Assembly (NCBI GenBank): GCA_964023275.1 | Contig: OZ029928.1 | Span: 2,939,606 to 3,003,605, forward strand | Reading direction: 5' to 3' | From: Norana najaformis | Taxonomy: Eukaryota > Annelida > Clitellata > Crassiclitellata > Hormogastridae | Length of the DNA stretch: 64,000 bases | Part shown: positions 33,645 to 44,518 of the stretch, in pieces | How the letters are laid out: every line of letters begins with the position of its first letter | How positions within the stretch are numbered: the first letter of the stretch is position 1 | The notes under the pieces: model-generated | What the model saw: the letters and a program-made list of their open reading frames with translations, nothing else | Database searches by the model: none | What the model was told of the DNA's origin: nothing | Made by a program: the position numbers and the translations under genes

Positions 33645-35012
33645 ACAATGGACATCAAAGAAACGTCTGGTCTGCTAATTAAATAAATTTATCGGGGAAG
33701 ATATCCAAGTATGAGTGACAAAATGCATCTACCGAGACATACTGCGCTTCATTTTTCTAAACGCCTCTAGCATATTTGGTACCAACTCGTCATAAACTTC
33801 TGATTTGTGGTTTCCATGCAAATTGTAAACAACCTGTTTGTAAGCTTCCCAAGCAGCCAGCTCCAGTTAATCGAGTTTTTATGATAAGATTGAATGAGAT
33901 TAGTTCACGTATTTGTGGTCCAACAAATATTCCAGCCTTCAGTTTGGCATAACCTAACAATCTTCCAAATGTTTCCTGTAGGTATTGGAATCCTGCACCT
34001 TCCACTGTCATCGCCTTTACAAAGGTTTTCACAAGGCCCAGTTTAACGTGAAGTGGAGGAAGAAATATCCTTTTTGAGGATGCATCATCAGCACATGTTG
34101 TACGTTGAAACTTCCTGGAGTTAAGTCTTTTCTGACTGGCCATTTTTTGTCTTTCAAAGGTTAGCATCATTTCGACTATTCCACAAAGAAAAAGCACATT
34201 TTTTGGTGTAGCCAAGCTCCAGCCCAAGTAGAAGGCCTATTACTTTCAGAACTCCATATATATTCCACTTGTGGTCGTTATATTTGTTACATTTAGTAGA
34301 ACTTCCATAGACTCGTTCGTCTTCTTCATGCCGACTGCATGTGCCACAGGCACAACAGTTGCCATTGTTGAGGAGCACTGCTTTCAAACTGGCCTTACTG
34401 GAATCAATAAATAACCTCTATTCATCAGGTTGGTGTTTGTAGCCTAGTTCTCTCATTTGACCATTGACATCAGTGCAGGAACAAACAGCATTCTCCATCT
34501 TAGAGACTGATGCCAAGCTAATATGGCGTACACGAAAAAGAGAAATCTTTATGCCTTGTGTTATCTGTTTTCACTCTTCCCAGAATTTTCGCAGTAATTC
34601 CGCCTTCTCCTTAGACAAATTCAGGTCTTAAATGAGGTCATTTAACTGATGTAGATATATCTAACCATTGGGTTGAAGACAGCACAACTGATAATGTTCG
34701 GGTTTTCCTTGCATTCAATTATGATGTGCAGGTCTGTGCATGAGTATGTAGAACTTGCATAGATGTGTACATGCAAGCAGACAGCCTTTTCAACAGTGTG
34801 CTCATATTTATTGACCAGTTTCTGACCCTTTTGTGCAATATGTACATACCATTGTTATCTAGAATATGCAAAATTACTAGTTTTTTGTTTCACATTTTTA
34901 ATAAAACTAAAATCCTGAAGTGATGGTTCAATTCTAACTTCAAATTTGAATGGGCGAATCAGTCAAGAAGATATATTTGCACATCATTAGTAAACTTGTT
35001 GTTGACCAATGT
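33645..35012 (-). mobile_element. DNA transposon copy F, both ends degenerate, internally decayed (1.4 kb)
   Basis: The left end is ATAACAATGGACATC; the right end on the reverse strand is ATAACATTGGTCAACAAC, close to copy A's terminus. Both are followed outward by unit X halves, and the uninterrupted unit X' at 36545-36965 acts as a related empty site. The interior holds a decayed transposase-like gene on the minus strand. The N-terminal part of the gene and the promoter are missing. Oldest-looking copy in the window. Confidence 0.72.
33680..34650 (-). pseudogene. Transposase-like gene of copy F, heavily decayed
   Basis: Reading across frames, the recognisable segments are DLNLSKEKAELL, SLKAVLLNNGN, HKWNIYGVLKVIGLLLGLELGYTK, FLPPLHVKLGLVKTFVKAM, AKLKAGIFVGPQIREL and a degraded HSYLDIFPDKF. 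The second catalytic-type Asp (in C-D-LK) is replaced by Val (YGVLKV), and multiple stops and shifts are present. Not functional. Confidence 0.75.
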
Positions 35013-35014
35013 TA

Positions 35015-35250
35015 TAATTTACGACTACGAAACGTCGCTGTGAAGACCGTAAACAATTTTTGGATGTTTCAGCAGCTTTGAACGCGACGTTTGGCTCTCG
35101 GGTCCGTTTATTCTATGGGGTCGACCTACTTGGCATTCAGCTAGATGAATAATTACATGCTTGGAAAGTAGAACACGCTGCTTAATAAATGTGTCTGCGA
35201 AGTATTTATTGCAAGCGATGCGATTCCTACTTTCAGTGTATTGTCACGAA
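35015..35250. repeat. Dispersed unit X, right half
   Basis: Matches 36710-36965 (shared words GAACGCGACGTTTGGCTCT and GCGATGCGATTCC). Together with 33505-33642 it rebuilds the unit interrupted by copy F. Confidence 0.75.
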
Positions 35251-35329
35251 TCAAATGATTTGGATTGATGGGTTGTTGAAGACTTGTTAGCCCACGACCT
35301 GGATTTTATATTTTGCACATATGCATCTG

Positions 35330-36535
35330 GCTATTTATGTAGCGCCTCTAAAGAACCTCACAAATCTAACGGTATCTAATAGTTCTTAAAAGGTGCGAAT
35401 TATAGTAAAAAAGTTGAAAATGTTTCGTGAGCTGTACGCATTTTCAGAGGAAGACTGTTCCAGAAGGCTGGTCCAATGCACGAGAGAGCACGGTGTGCCC
35501 GTATAGTCGTACGAGAGTGCGGGACCAGCAAGTCTCCGTTGGCTGCTGAACGCAATGATTGTCGACCAGGCCGGCTCGATACAGGAACGCAGAGCTCCCT
35601 GATGTATTCTGGGAAAACGCCAACTAGCCAGGCTCGTGCCATGAGGAAAATCTTGAATGTGATCCTGTCCTCGATTGGGAGCCAGTGCAGAGTGTCTTGC
35701 ATATAGCTTGAAACAGGCGAGAACTCTGCCAGCGCAGTTCAGGACAGACTGAAGCTATCATATTCTGAACCTCGGCAGGCCTGCCATAATGGCATTACAG
35801 AAGTCCAGGCGGTTCAGAATGAAGTCGTGGACTATAGTCGTAGCGGCGTCGAACGATAAATTTTGCCGTATGACTGATACGACGCATTTGTAAAGAGCAG
35901 GACATGCAGATAGAGTTGACGTGCTTCTCAATGGACAGTTCTTCATCCAGAATCATTCCAAGGTCCCTGACGAGTCATTGTTGCGCTTTCCAGCCCGGAA
36001 AAGCCCTCGCCATTGCCTCTGTGTCCATCTTTGTAGGTACCTATCTTGTGCCGAGCCATATAAACTCCGTCTTGACGGGATTAGGCCTCCACCAATTTAA
36101 GGACATCCATTTCTGCACCCGCGTCACAATTGCCTGCAGACGCACAAGCCATTGTGTCAGTTGGGTGACGTGATAGGTGCAGCTGGACGCCTTCAGCGTA
36201 TTCATGCACCCAAATGAAACGGGTGCCCATGTCTACCTGTCTGAGCCAATGGGTACCATCATGATTTACCCTTCGAGGAAAGAGGGAAGCCACTCCATAA
36301 GAAGTGCCTATTCTTGTATGCAAGATGTCATGGTCCACAGTATCGAACGCGGCGCTCACGTCCAGAAGATCAAGCAGTGTAGCATGTCCGATATCGATGG
36401 CTTAGCAGATCTCAGAGATGATTCTTAGTGGAACTGTCTCAGTCGAATGACCTTTTCTGAAGTCTGATTGGTAACAGGTTGCACGATTCTAAATATTGTA
36501 ACATCTGTTGCGCGACTACTCTTTTCATAACCTTG
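35330..36535 (-). mobile_element. L2-like LINE, RT to 3' end, degenerate
   Basis: The reverse strand has AAFDTVDHDILHTR (36350), the strongly degraded RT middle, then NRLDFCNAIMAGL (35780), LHWLPIEDRITFKIFL, EYIRELCVPV, GPAFWNSLPLK and a 3' end with AGGCGCTACATAAATA near 35340. Frame breaks throughout. Confidence 0.75.
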
Positions 36536-36544
36536 GAAAGAAAC

Positions 36545-36965
36545 GTAAGAAGCTCTTTCCTAGCGTCAATGATATTATAGTTTGATAAGAACAAGTGCAT
36601 TGGCTTGCGAGTTATGCTGAAATAACAGGAACGATGTCCAATGGCCAGATCTAGTACACAGGTATGACCAAACCAAATGATTTGTTATTTTGAATGAATA
36701 TGAAAATTTTCGACTACAAAGCGTGACTGTGGAGACCGTAAAGAATTTTTCTGATGTTGTCTAGAGCACTGAACGCGACGTTTGGCTCTTTTATTCAATA
36801 GAGTCGCCCTATTAAGTTTTCAGTCAGATGAATCCATTCGCGTTCTACTCTGCTTGGCAGAGTAGGACGCGCTGCTTTTCATAAATGCGTCTATGAAGTG
36901 TTTATTGCATGCGATGCGATTCCCACTTGCAATGTCTTGTCAAGAATCTTCGGCTGTCTATTATT
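36545..36965. repeat. Dispersed unit X', uninterrupted copy
   Basis: About 420 bp matching both halves of unit X. It lacks transposon F, so it shows what F interrupted. Nature of the unit unknown. Confidence 0.7.
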
Positions 36966-37256
36966 GTGTTGCGATTTATGATTTGGCTAACAGCCGCTAA
37001 GCGAAGCACAATCGTCCTTGATATGACTCTTAAATTCTCAGACAAAACGGTGTCGGGAGAAATCGCTTGTTGAAAAGTGAACGATACACTAATCTATATG
37101 TTTTTCTATCAGAAGGAAATGAGAGAAGGAGAGCGGACAGACGATTGGGATTGATGGACTGTTGACGACAGACTAGCCCACGATCTGAATTTTACGTTTT
37201 AAATAATATCGATGATGATAATGGCGTGGTGATGGTGGAGGTATTGAATCCGCCCT

Positions 37257-38020
37257 ATGCTTGACTTTAAAACTGCATCTAACATCGCCACATGCATAGT
37301 CCATGTTAAATTAGACTATTTCAATACACTTTTCCTGTACAGAGGTTCCACCCAAATAAGCCGCTTTCAAGGCATCCAAATTGCTCTTCATCGTGCTGTC
37401 ACCGAACCCCCAAACACCATCACATCACTCCTGTTCTTAAATCACTTCACTGGCTTCAAATATCTGAACGAATCGAGTACAAAGTCCTATCACTTACCTA
37501 CAGCACATTTCACCCTCTCAACCCTCCTATCTACGTGAGTTATTTACAATCCAACCACTCCGCTCAACCCCCTCCTCTCTTGCCCTAACACTTCTCCGCC
37601 CGCCCGTCAACTCATCCTTAAAATTTGGTAATCGCTGCATAGCAATAGCTGCCCCACCACTCTGGATTAAACTCCCCCAGAACTGCGACAGTTGTCTGAC
37701 CCATCAAACAAAATCACCAATACTCCGCCGCTTTCAATGTCTACTTTGGCCTTTCACTCAAAGCTGAACATACTCCTCTTTCTCAGATCCTATACCCTTA
37801 CTCCTCTTCCTCTTCTTATCTCTCTTTCCGCTCCAATCATCACCCACCGTAGCCGCCACGCTGTCTGTCTACCTGACTTTTGAATCTTGACCTGGAACCG
37901 AACACTTTTGTCTATCGATTTAGTTTTAGCTGAGCGCCTATGATTAAGCTGGTCCCCTGACTAGCTTTCTCTGGGCGCTGTATAAATCTCGAGATTACGA
38001 ATCTTACGATTACGATAGAG
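37257..38020 (+). mobile_element. LINE 3' fragment ending in CGATTA-type tail
   Basis: The plus strand encodes ASNIATCIVHVKLDYFNTLF and, in other frames, the SLHWL-type and APPLWIKLP segments. It ends with the TGAGCGCCTATGAT...GCTGTATAAATCTCGAGATTACGA tail shared with 54100-54172 and 55640-55705. Confidence 0.65.
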
Positions 38021-39330
38021 GTGGTATTGTGTATAAATAACTCTTCGGCCATTCACAACAAATGTGCCTCTAACACAGACGTAATAAATAATCCGTTTGA
38101 CCTGGGCGTTACCAGTGGCAACAGCAATGTAGAATGCCAACGTCACCAATACACAATTAACAGGCTAGTGTAGAGCTCTGCCAAAATAGACAACCGCACC
38201 GAGTGCTGTGTCAATAATTCAAAACCTACGTACTGGAAATAGATTCTCAGCACAGACTCACACGAAAGACTTACTTACGCACATATAGCCACTAACATTA
38301 GACCTTAACTGATAAATGGACCTAGAAATCTGGTACTCAATCCCGAGGGATGTCCTCAAGATATGTAGTGGTGGTTCTTTCGTATTCAACTTTCTTGAGC
38401 TTACTTACTAACTCAATGCTAGAGGCCTAACTGCGCTCTATAATTCACATAAGCACTTGAGCCCACCACGTGTCACATACATTGATCATATGCTGAAAAG
38501 CATCTATACTCAAGCACTTAATCCTACCAACAAGTTACTTATTTTTTGGCTCGTTATGATAAAAGTTCCATTTAAACGAGTTTATTATGAAATTTGACGG
38601 TAAATGTTCACACGGTCCATTTACAATTAAGCAAAGAAAGGTATACCAATAAACCTACTTAGGGCCTGCAAATTAACTAAATCTAAGAGAAAAAAGTATT
38701 TAACTTCCCTCCTCAAGATGAGATTCCTTCCAGTTAGTCTTTTCTTGGATTTTTCAGATGTAGTGTAGTCAGGCCTTTCACCTTTCGCGCGGCGGTGCGT
38801 TTTTATCTCGCAGTCTTTCGAAGATACGAGGGCAATATGGCGTACCCTCAAGCAGATCTTGGATTATCACCAAGTCAACGTACAGTTCTCAGTTTCCTTC
38901 GATGATAATACGACCGAAAGTCACGTAGTTCGAAGACCCTACTCGATAATGAGTTAATCAACAATTTCCCGGACAAATTATGCGTTCGAATTCGACGATC
39001 AATGTCCCTTCGGCCAAATGACGTTCTAGTTCGATCGGTAAGTTCTTACGCTGCTATCCTCACAGCATATATTTCACCGTGAGTGAGTCACCCACCAATT
39101 AAGTTCACTTAAATCTACCGATTTATAACTTTGACTCCAAGAATTACGAGGCGTCCTTCACAAACTACTCATCAGTGGCCTCCAAATAGAATGGCTTCTC
39201 GCTTAAGTAGTTCCCTCCAGGTTCGTCTGCAGATTAATGGCGGACCTCCGATTCTACCTAGTCATGCTGGGTAGTGGAGTTTCAATGATAAAACTGTCGT
39301 CTGCGAAACTAAGCCCAAATGAAATGGACC
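38021..39330. other. Intergenic, nothing firmly recognised
   Basis: The stretch next to the mariner fragment (38880-39330) may include more of that element, but I could not align it convincingly. The rest is unassigned. Confidence 0.35.
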
Positions 39331-39339
39331 ATATGCGCG

Positions 39340-39600
39340 AGATAACTTGTTAACAAAAGCCTTGAGCGCTCAAGCCTTGCCTGCGTGAGTTCAGTCGCTT
39401 TACACCTTTTGAAACATTTTAATCCAAGGTCTTTTTTCTCAGTTTCCTTTACTGAACACTGAGAAAAGCCTAGTTATCGTGCAACTTGTCGCATTGTGAG
39501 GTGAGTTTGCGGTTTATCCTCTTGACTGAAAACAAGATCTTGAACCTTTCCGATGTTAATCGTTTTGTCCTCTTCGCTGAACGCCTTTTCCCAGCCATTT
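39340..39600 (-). mobile_element. Tc1/mariner-like transposase fragment
   Basis: The reverse strand reads IGKVQDLVFSQEDKPQTH, then LTMRQVAR, a stop, LGFSQCSVKETEKKDLGLKCF and ARLERSRLLL. This is the paired helix-turn-helix DNA-binding region of mariner-like transposases (V..L.LSQED.P.TH.....IA...GIS..SV..I...DL.LK..K). The catalytic part is not recognisable. Dead fragment. Confidence 0.65.
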
Positions 39601-39839
39601 TAGACGGGGTGTTCGCAAATGACGTCAGATTTACGTCATATTTAACTGGGGACCGTTTAAGATTCAAATATCCTTAGCCGTTGCAGTAAAGATTAAAATC
39701 CATTTGAATATCCTTACATTTATCAATATTTCGTAGTTTTATAAATTACAGTTGTAGGGGGTCGCTTTCTTCCCATCACAGTGCAGATGGCAGCGGAGAT
39801 GGTGCAATGGTAGAGATAGTGGTGCTGGTACAGTAATGT

Positions 39840-39915
39840 TGTTGTTATTAATGGTGGTGGTGGTGGTTGTTGTTGTTGTGGTGGTGGTGGTGATGGTGGT
39901 GGTGGTAATGGTGAT
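39840..39915. repeat. (GGT)n/(GTT)n microsatellite
   Basis: Imperfect GGT and GTT repeats over about 75 bp. Confidence 0.85.
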
Positions 39916-41440
39916 TATACAATGAACTAAAATTGAAGTCTGAGATTAGTTATATAATGAAGTGAAATCGCAGTCTGCTGAAACTCGTCTAGTGCGTTTC
40001 TGAAGCTGTGTTGTGCCGTCGTTGTAGACGATTTGCCTTTTTCTACTGATACAACTGACGCACGAGACTTAACAGTACTTCTATAAATATATAATAATCA
40101 AATGGTTTAGTTTTAAAATCGTGCGAGTAGTATCGCAGCGTGTTGTGTCCCAGATGCAAACAACGACATAAGACCCATGATCTTTAAGATGGGCTACATT
40201 CAAAGGGAAACCTTTTCACACGCCACTGGAATAATTTAGATGTTGCGATTTAGACCTGTGAGTTTTGCAAATAGTAGGCCAAAATTATGTTTGAGCAATA
40301 GCATTTGCATTAATCTATTTATTGTCTACACTTTTGAACCGATGTTAAAATGGTTATTATGGTGAATGATGCAGAAACTGAATGATTCAAGACCCTTAAA
40401 CCGACTGATTTAAAATTTGTAATACGAAATTAAGTTCGCAAGATCTCAGATTGGACCAAGTTTTGTACCGAACGGGGCAGACAAAAAACATCTGCTAAAA
40501 TCATAAAATTAAGCTTCGATGGACCTCTGCTTATAGAATCGCTGATCAGCTTTCATTTTTGTAACGATTATCGACCACACTTGTGCAAAGCTTCTGCTAA
40601 ACGTCAATGCTTTTACGCATCACCATAACATATTATGTTGCGCGCCAAGTCTTGCTAGTCAGCCGCATTAGCTTTAAATTCATATGTCCATCTGGCCGAA
40701 TAACTGCTTGAGATTATTTGTATGCACAAATCTACTTTGCATGCACTGCCTTCACCCTGCCTTCACCCGCATTCTATGTAATTATTGATATCACAAGTCT
40801 CTCCTGATTTTAAGGAGAGTAGAATGTGTTTAATTTGATTCCATGTGTGTTAACTGTCTCTTTAAAGTTTTGGCCAAAAATGGCATAAGCAGTAGTTTTA
40901 AAAACATCCTAAAGACAAGATTGGGCGTTTGGCTGAAAAATTATTTGTAGCTTTATTAATATGGATTGGTCGTCTTGGAGCCGCTGCTGGACATGGTAGA
41001 GGGGGCAAATACAGTATGTTGAAACTTTGCAAATATATAAAGTATTGTGCAGACTAAAAGAAACAATTATTTATCTGTTGTCAAGTTCAAAATCTCGGCC
41101 AAGGCTTTGAATAACATAACCAGTCTAGGAGTAACATCTCGACAGCTGTTTGCTGATAGGCCATTCAGCATTAACAGGTCAACCGTAGCAACATTCTCAA
41201 TATAGATCAACAGTAGCAGCCGACTTGCAAATGCAAAAATATAAATATGCGAACGCGATGTTTTTCAGTTAGGACAACAATCATAGAATATCAACCTTCT
41301 TTTCTATTGTTACAAATTTACGTTGCATGTCACAACAGTTCTCTAAGCGTACGAGAGCAAGTGATTTAGTGATTTAGGCCAATATGTATGTTATAATTAT
41401 TCAGCTTAAAAGGAGGCATATGGGTTACAAAACTGTTACT
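39916..41440. other. Intergenic, nothing recognised
   Basis: AT-rich, no supported coding region or repeat structure. Confidence 0.4.
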
Positions 41441-41444
41441 CATT

Positions 41445-41515
41445 ATTATTTACTAGTAACTTCTATTGCGCGGGTGTCTAATGCACAAGGCATGAAGAGA
41501 TGGAGAACCAACACC
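41445..41515. repeat. Short dispersed repeat shared with 56050-56125
   Basis: Both contain CAACTTCTA-like sequence, then GTGTCTAATGCACAAGGCAT. Probably a LINE 3' end, since similar GCGC...TCTAATGC ends close L2-like elements. Confidence 0.5.
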
Positions 41516-41885
41516 AAGTCGCAATAAGGTCAATATTTATAAGGTTTCAATATCCATAAAATCAGTCCACTAAAATAGCAGGTACAAACAATTTGATCGG
41601 TGCAAACAAAGCGTGTTTTGTAGGTAAATGTAGTTTGGGGAAGATTTGCTAGCAGTGACTTTGTGGCGGAGTTCAAAAAGTTATTGTATAGAATCAGTTA
41701 ATTAAGCGCAATGCGATGCATTAAAAATAAAGAAACTTGCACATAAAAGCGTAAAGACTACAGCTAGAACTAAACTAGACTACAACTAGACTAAAGCTAG
41801 AATACAATCTGTGCGATATGACAGTAGGGTCCTGTGTGATTTCGGAGAATTACTACTCTGCATAGTTTCGAGTCTTCTGCCGTCA

Positions 41886-42595
41886 TTATTTAGATCTTCC
41901 TTTGGCAATCCAGTTTCTCATCTTTATGGATCCGATAATGAGTTCACATACAGGCTTCTTCATTACCACGGCCTCAACTTTACCCTGAAAACATTTGCAT
42001 TGCACGTTCACATGTGCAGCCGGAAACCTTTTAGAAGTTCCATCAGCAAACCTACAGTTTAGACTTCTACCAGTGTGTTGTTCAGGTTCTACTAACGCCT
42101 CCTTTACTACATAACAGGAAGCACCAGAATCGTACAGATATTTAACATTCTGTTCATTTACGATGGCTTTTCCCGTATACTCTCCTTGAACTAATGGCAA
42201 CTCAGTCCTTGTTAGTCCCATCTGGGTTAAATTGATCTCCTCTGTTAGGGGCTTTGTACAACGACAATTTGTCATCTTTACTCCGGTATCATCTATAGTT
42301 TTTACTATAGTTTCATGGACTTCACACCTTTCAGAGTCCACTTCCTCTTGTACATAGGCCACAGTGTGCCTCCCAGCATTTCTATCTCTTCTCGGACAAT
42401 TCAACATCGGAAGTTTAACAAATTTCTCCTCCTGTCTCGCTGCAACATTGCGTTCCGGTTCGAGACTATCACGGCTACCTGCTCTCGACATTTCCTGATT
42501 TCTCCTATCCTCACTCTCCAACTCTCTCATTCGGAACTCATGATCACGTTCCTCTCTCTTCTGTCTCTCCAAAGCAATATTCTCTGCGTTTCTTA
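41886..42595 (-). mobile_element. Ty3/gypsy gag-protease remnant
   Basis: The reverse strand encodes a charged helical region (REERDHEFRMRELESEDR) and then an aspartic-protease segment with LYDSGASCYVV at the catalytic D-S/T-G position, LNCRFADGTSKRFPAAHV and CELIIGSI, the usual end of gypsy proteases. No zinc knuckle was seen between them. It lies directly left of the younger gypsy insertion at 42639 and is not part of it. The first codon of the open stretch is TTG, so the 5' end is missing. Confidence 0.7.
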
Positions 42596-42638
42596 TCTTC
42601 TCCTTTTCTCCATCTCAGCCATTTTTTCCTTAACATAA

Positions 42639-43361
42639 TGTAGCGGACTTCCCCCACACGGGAACATACGAGTTCGCAAAGGAACACATGGAGCGCAGCG
42701 TGTTCGCCCTTTCCCCGCACGGGAACCCATGGAACTCAACGAGTTCGCAAGGGAACACATAGAGCGCAGCGTGTTCGCCCTCCCCCCGCACGGGAACCCA
42801 TGGAACTCAACAAGTTCGCAAGGGAACACATGGAGCGCAGCGCGTTCGCCCTTCCCCACACGGGAACCCATGGAGCGCAATGTGTTCGCCTTCCCCCGCA
42901 CGGGAACCCATGGAACTCAATGTGTTCGCCTTCCCCCGCACGGGAACCCATGGAGCGCAGTGTGTTCGCCTTCCCCCGAACGGGAACCCATGGAACTCAA
43001 TGTGTTCGCCTTCCCCCGCACGGGAACCCATGGAACTCAATGTGTTCGCCCTCCCCGCAAGGGAACGCAATGCGAACTCGATGCCTATAAAAGGGATACA
43101 AGAGAAGAGAAGAAGAAGAAGTGTAGAGGGCACGGAAGTCTTAGAGTAAGAACTGTTTCGATGCTTCATGTTCTGTTCAAGTGTCTTGTGAGAAATAAAA
43201 GGGCGATAGCTGATCGATCGACTTGGCGTTCAGTCTCTTGAGGACCTCAAAAGCTTATCTTGCGGGCTGGCAGTAGATAGGCGCTGGTAGGGAGTCTTCG
43301 AGTAGAGTGGCAGAACACCAGCACCTTGACAGGGGATTCGGCATCCCCGATTTGGAGTAAC
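42639..43361 (+). repeat. 5' LTR with tandem repeats, TATA and poly(A) signals
   Basis: The first 420 bp consist of repeats around CGGGAACCCATGGAACTCAA in 40-bp and 71-bp forms. A unique part follows with TATAAAA (43086-43092) and AATAAA (43194-43199). The repeats generate long spurious ORFs in several frames on both strands. Confidence 0.85.
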
Positions 43362-43378
43362 TGGTACCAGAAGTGGGG
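43362..43378 (+). other. Primer-binding site
   Basis: TGGTACCAGAAGTGGGG directly after the LTR. It starts with TGG, complementary to a tRNA 3' CCA end. The tRNA was not identified. Confidence 0.6.
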
Positions 43379-43593
43379 TACCTGTCAACTGCAAGTCGAA
43401 ACCGATCATCTACACCATCATCTACACTTTGTTGGACGTTGCGGACGTTTCACCCGATCAACTTAGAAGCTCGACGCCCGGTGTACGAAGAGCGACAATG
43501 GAGGTCTTCAGACTCGACCGTAGCCAGTTTCTGGAGAACATCGACTTCGACAGCTCACGACCGGCGGTGGCGAACGGCGGCGAACGAAGATAG

Positions 43594-44460
43594 ATGCAGG
43601 GAGAAAGTGAAACGGCTTCGAAGCTACCGTCGTTGGAAAACGTCGTCTACCGCAAGACTCCGATGAAGCCTGGGAAGTTCGACGGAACGGGATCCCTGGA
43701 GTCGTTCCTGACACAATTCGAGGTATGTGCCAAACACAACAAGTTGACCGATTCCGACAAAGTGGACTTTCTGCGATGTGCCCTCGATAAGGCTGCCACG
43801 CAGTTACTCTGGGATTTCGGAGCTCGGCAGGACGTGACGTATGAGGAGTTGACACAGAGGTTGCGACAACGATATGGGACCGAAGGACAAGCAGAGACCT
43901 TCCGGGCGCAACTCTACTACCGCCGTCAACGGGCCGATGAGAACCTGAGCGACCTCCTTCACGATATCCGTCGGTTAGTGGTACTTGCTTATCCGGTGCC
44001 CTCCAACGAGACGACCGAAATCATTGCCCGCGACGCTTTCCTTGAGGCCATTCAGGATCGAGAGTTGTCACTGAAGGTCCGGGAGCGCGAACCCAAGACG
44101 CTGTACGAGGCGTACCGGATGGCGCTACGTATGGAAGCGTACCAACGGATGCGGATTCCGAGGAACGACGGAGGCCACCGAACCGTGTTCGAGGAACCCA
44201 GGAGTCCGACCTAAACGTGCCACTCCAGAATCAATTGGACCAGTTTCTCAAAGCACAGCGTGGGGAACAGCAGTGTTGGCAACGGGACATGGCAAAGAAG
44301 ATAGAACGGCAGCTAGAGGCTTTGCGCAACCATCTTGCGATCGACACGGAAGCCAACCGACGCGACGAGATGGCAAGGGATGAAAGCCAGGGACGGGATG
44401 TGGTCTGCTACAACTGAGGACTGAGAGGTCATATCGCTCGTGGGTGCCGTCAGCCCCGAC
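43594..44460 (+). pseudogene. gag of the gypsy element, broken
   Basis: 43594-44214 encodes a capsid-like domain (KPGKFDGTGSLESFLTQFE, DKAATQLLWDF, AFLEAIQD). The frame then shifts near 44212, and the continuation (44217 on) has a coiled region and a CCHC knuckle whose second Cys codon is TGA (CYN-stop-GLRGHIARGC). Gag is therefore interrupted twice. Confidence 0.8.
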
Positions 44461-44518
44461 GGCCCCGTGCTGGTACAGATGAAGTGACACCCGATGGTCC
44501 GGAGGCGCAGACGCCAAA

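Noticed and set aside
38627..38851. Basic minus-strand ORF (RAKGERPDYTTSEKSKKRL)
   Set aside because: No family pattern, and no proof that it belongs to the nearby mariner remnant.
42593..43241. Long overlapping ORFs with repeats such as REPMELNVFAFPRTGTHGTQ on both strands
   Set aside because: They are by-products of the tandem repeats in the LTR, present in several frames and both LTRs (also 48612-49569).
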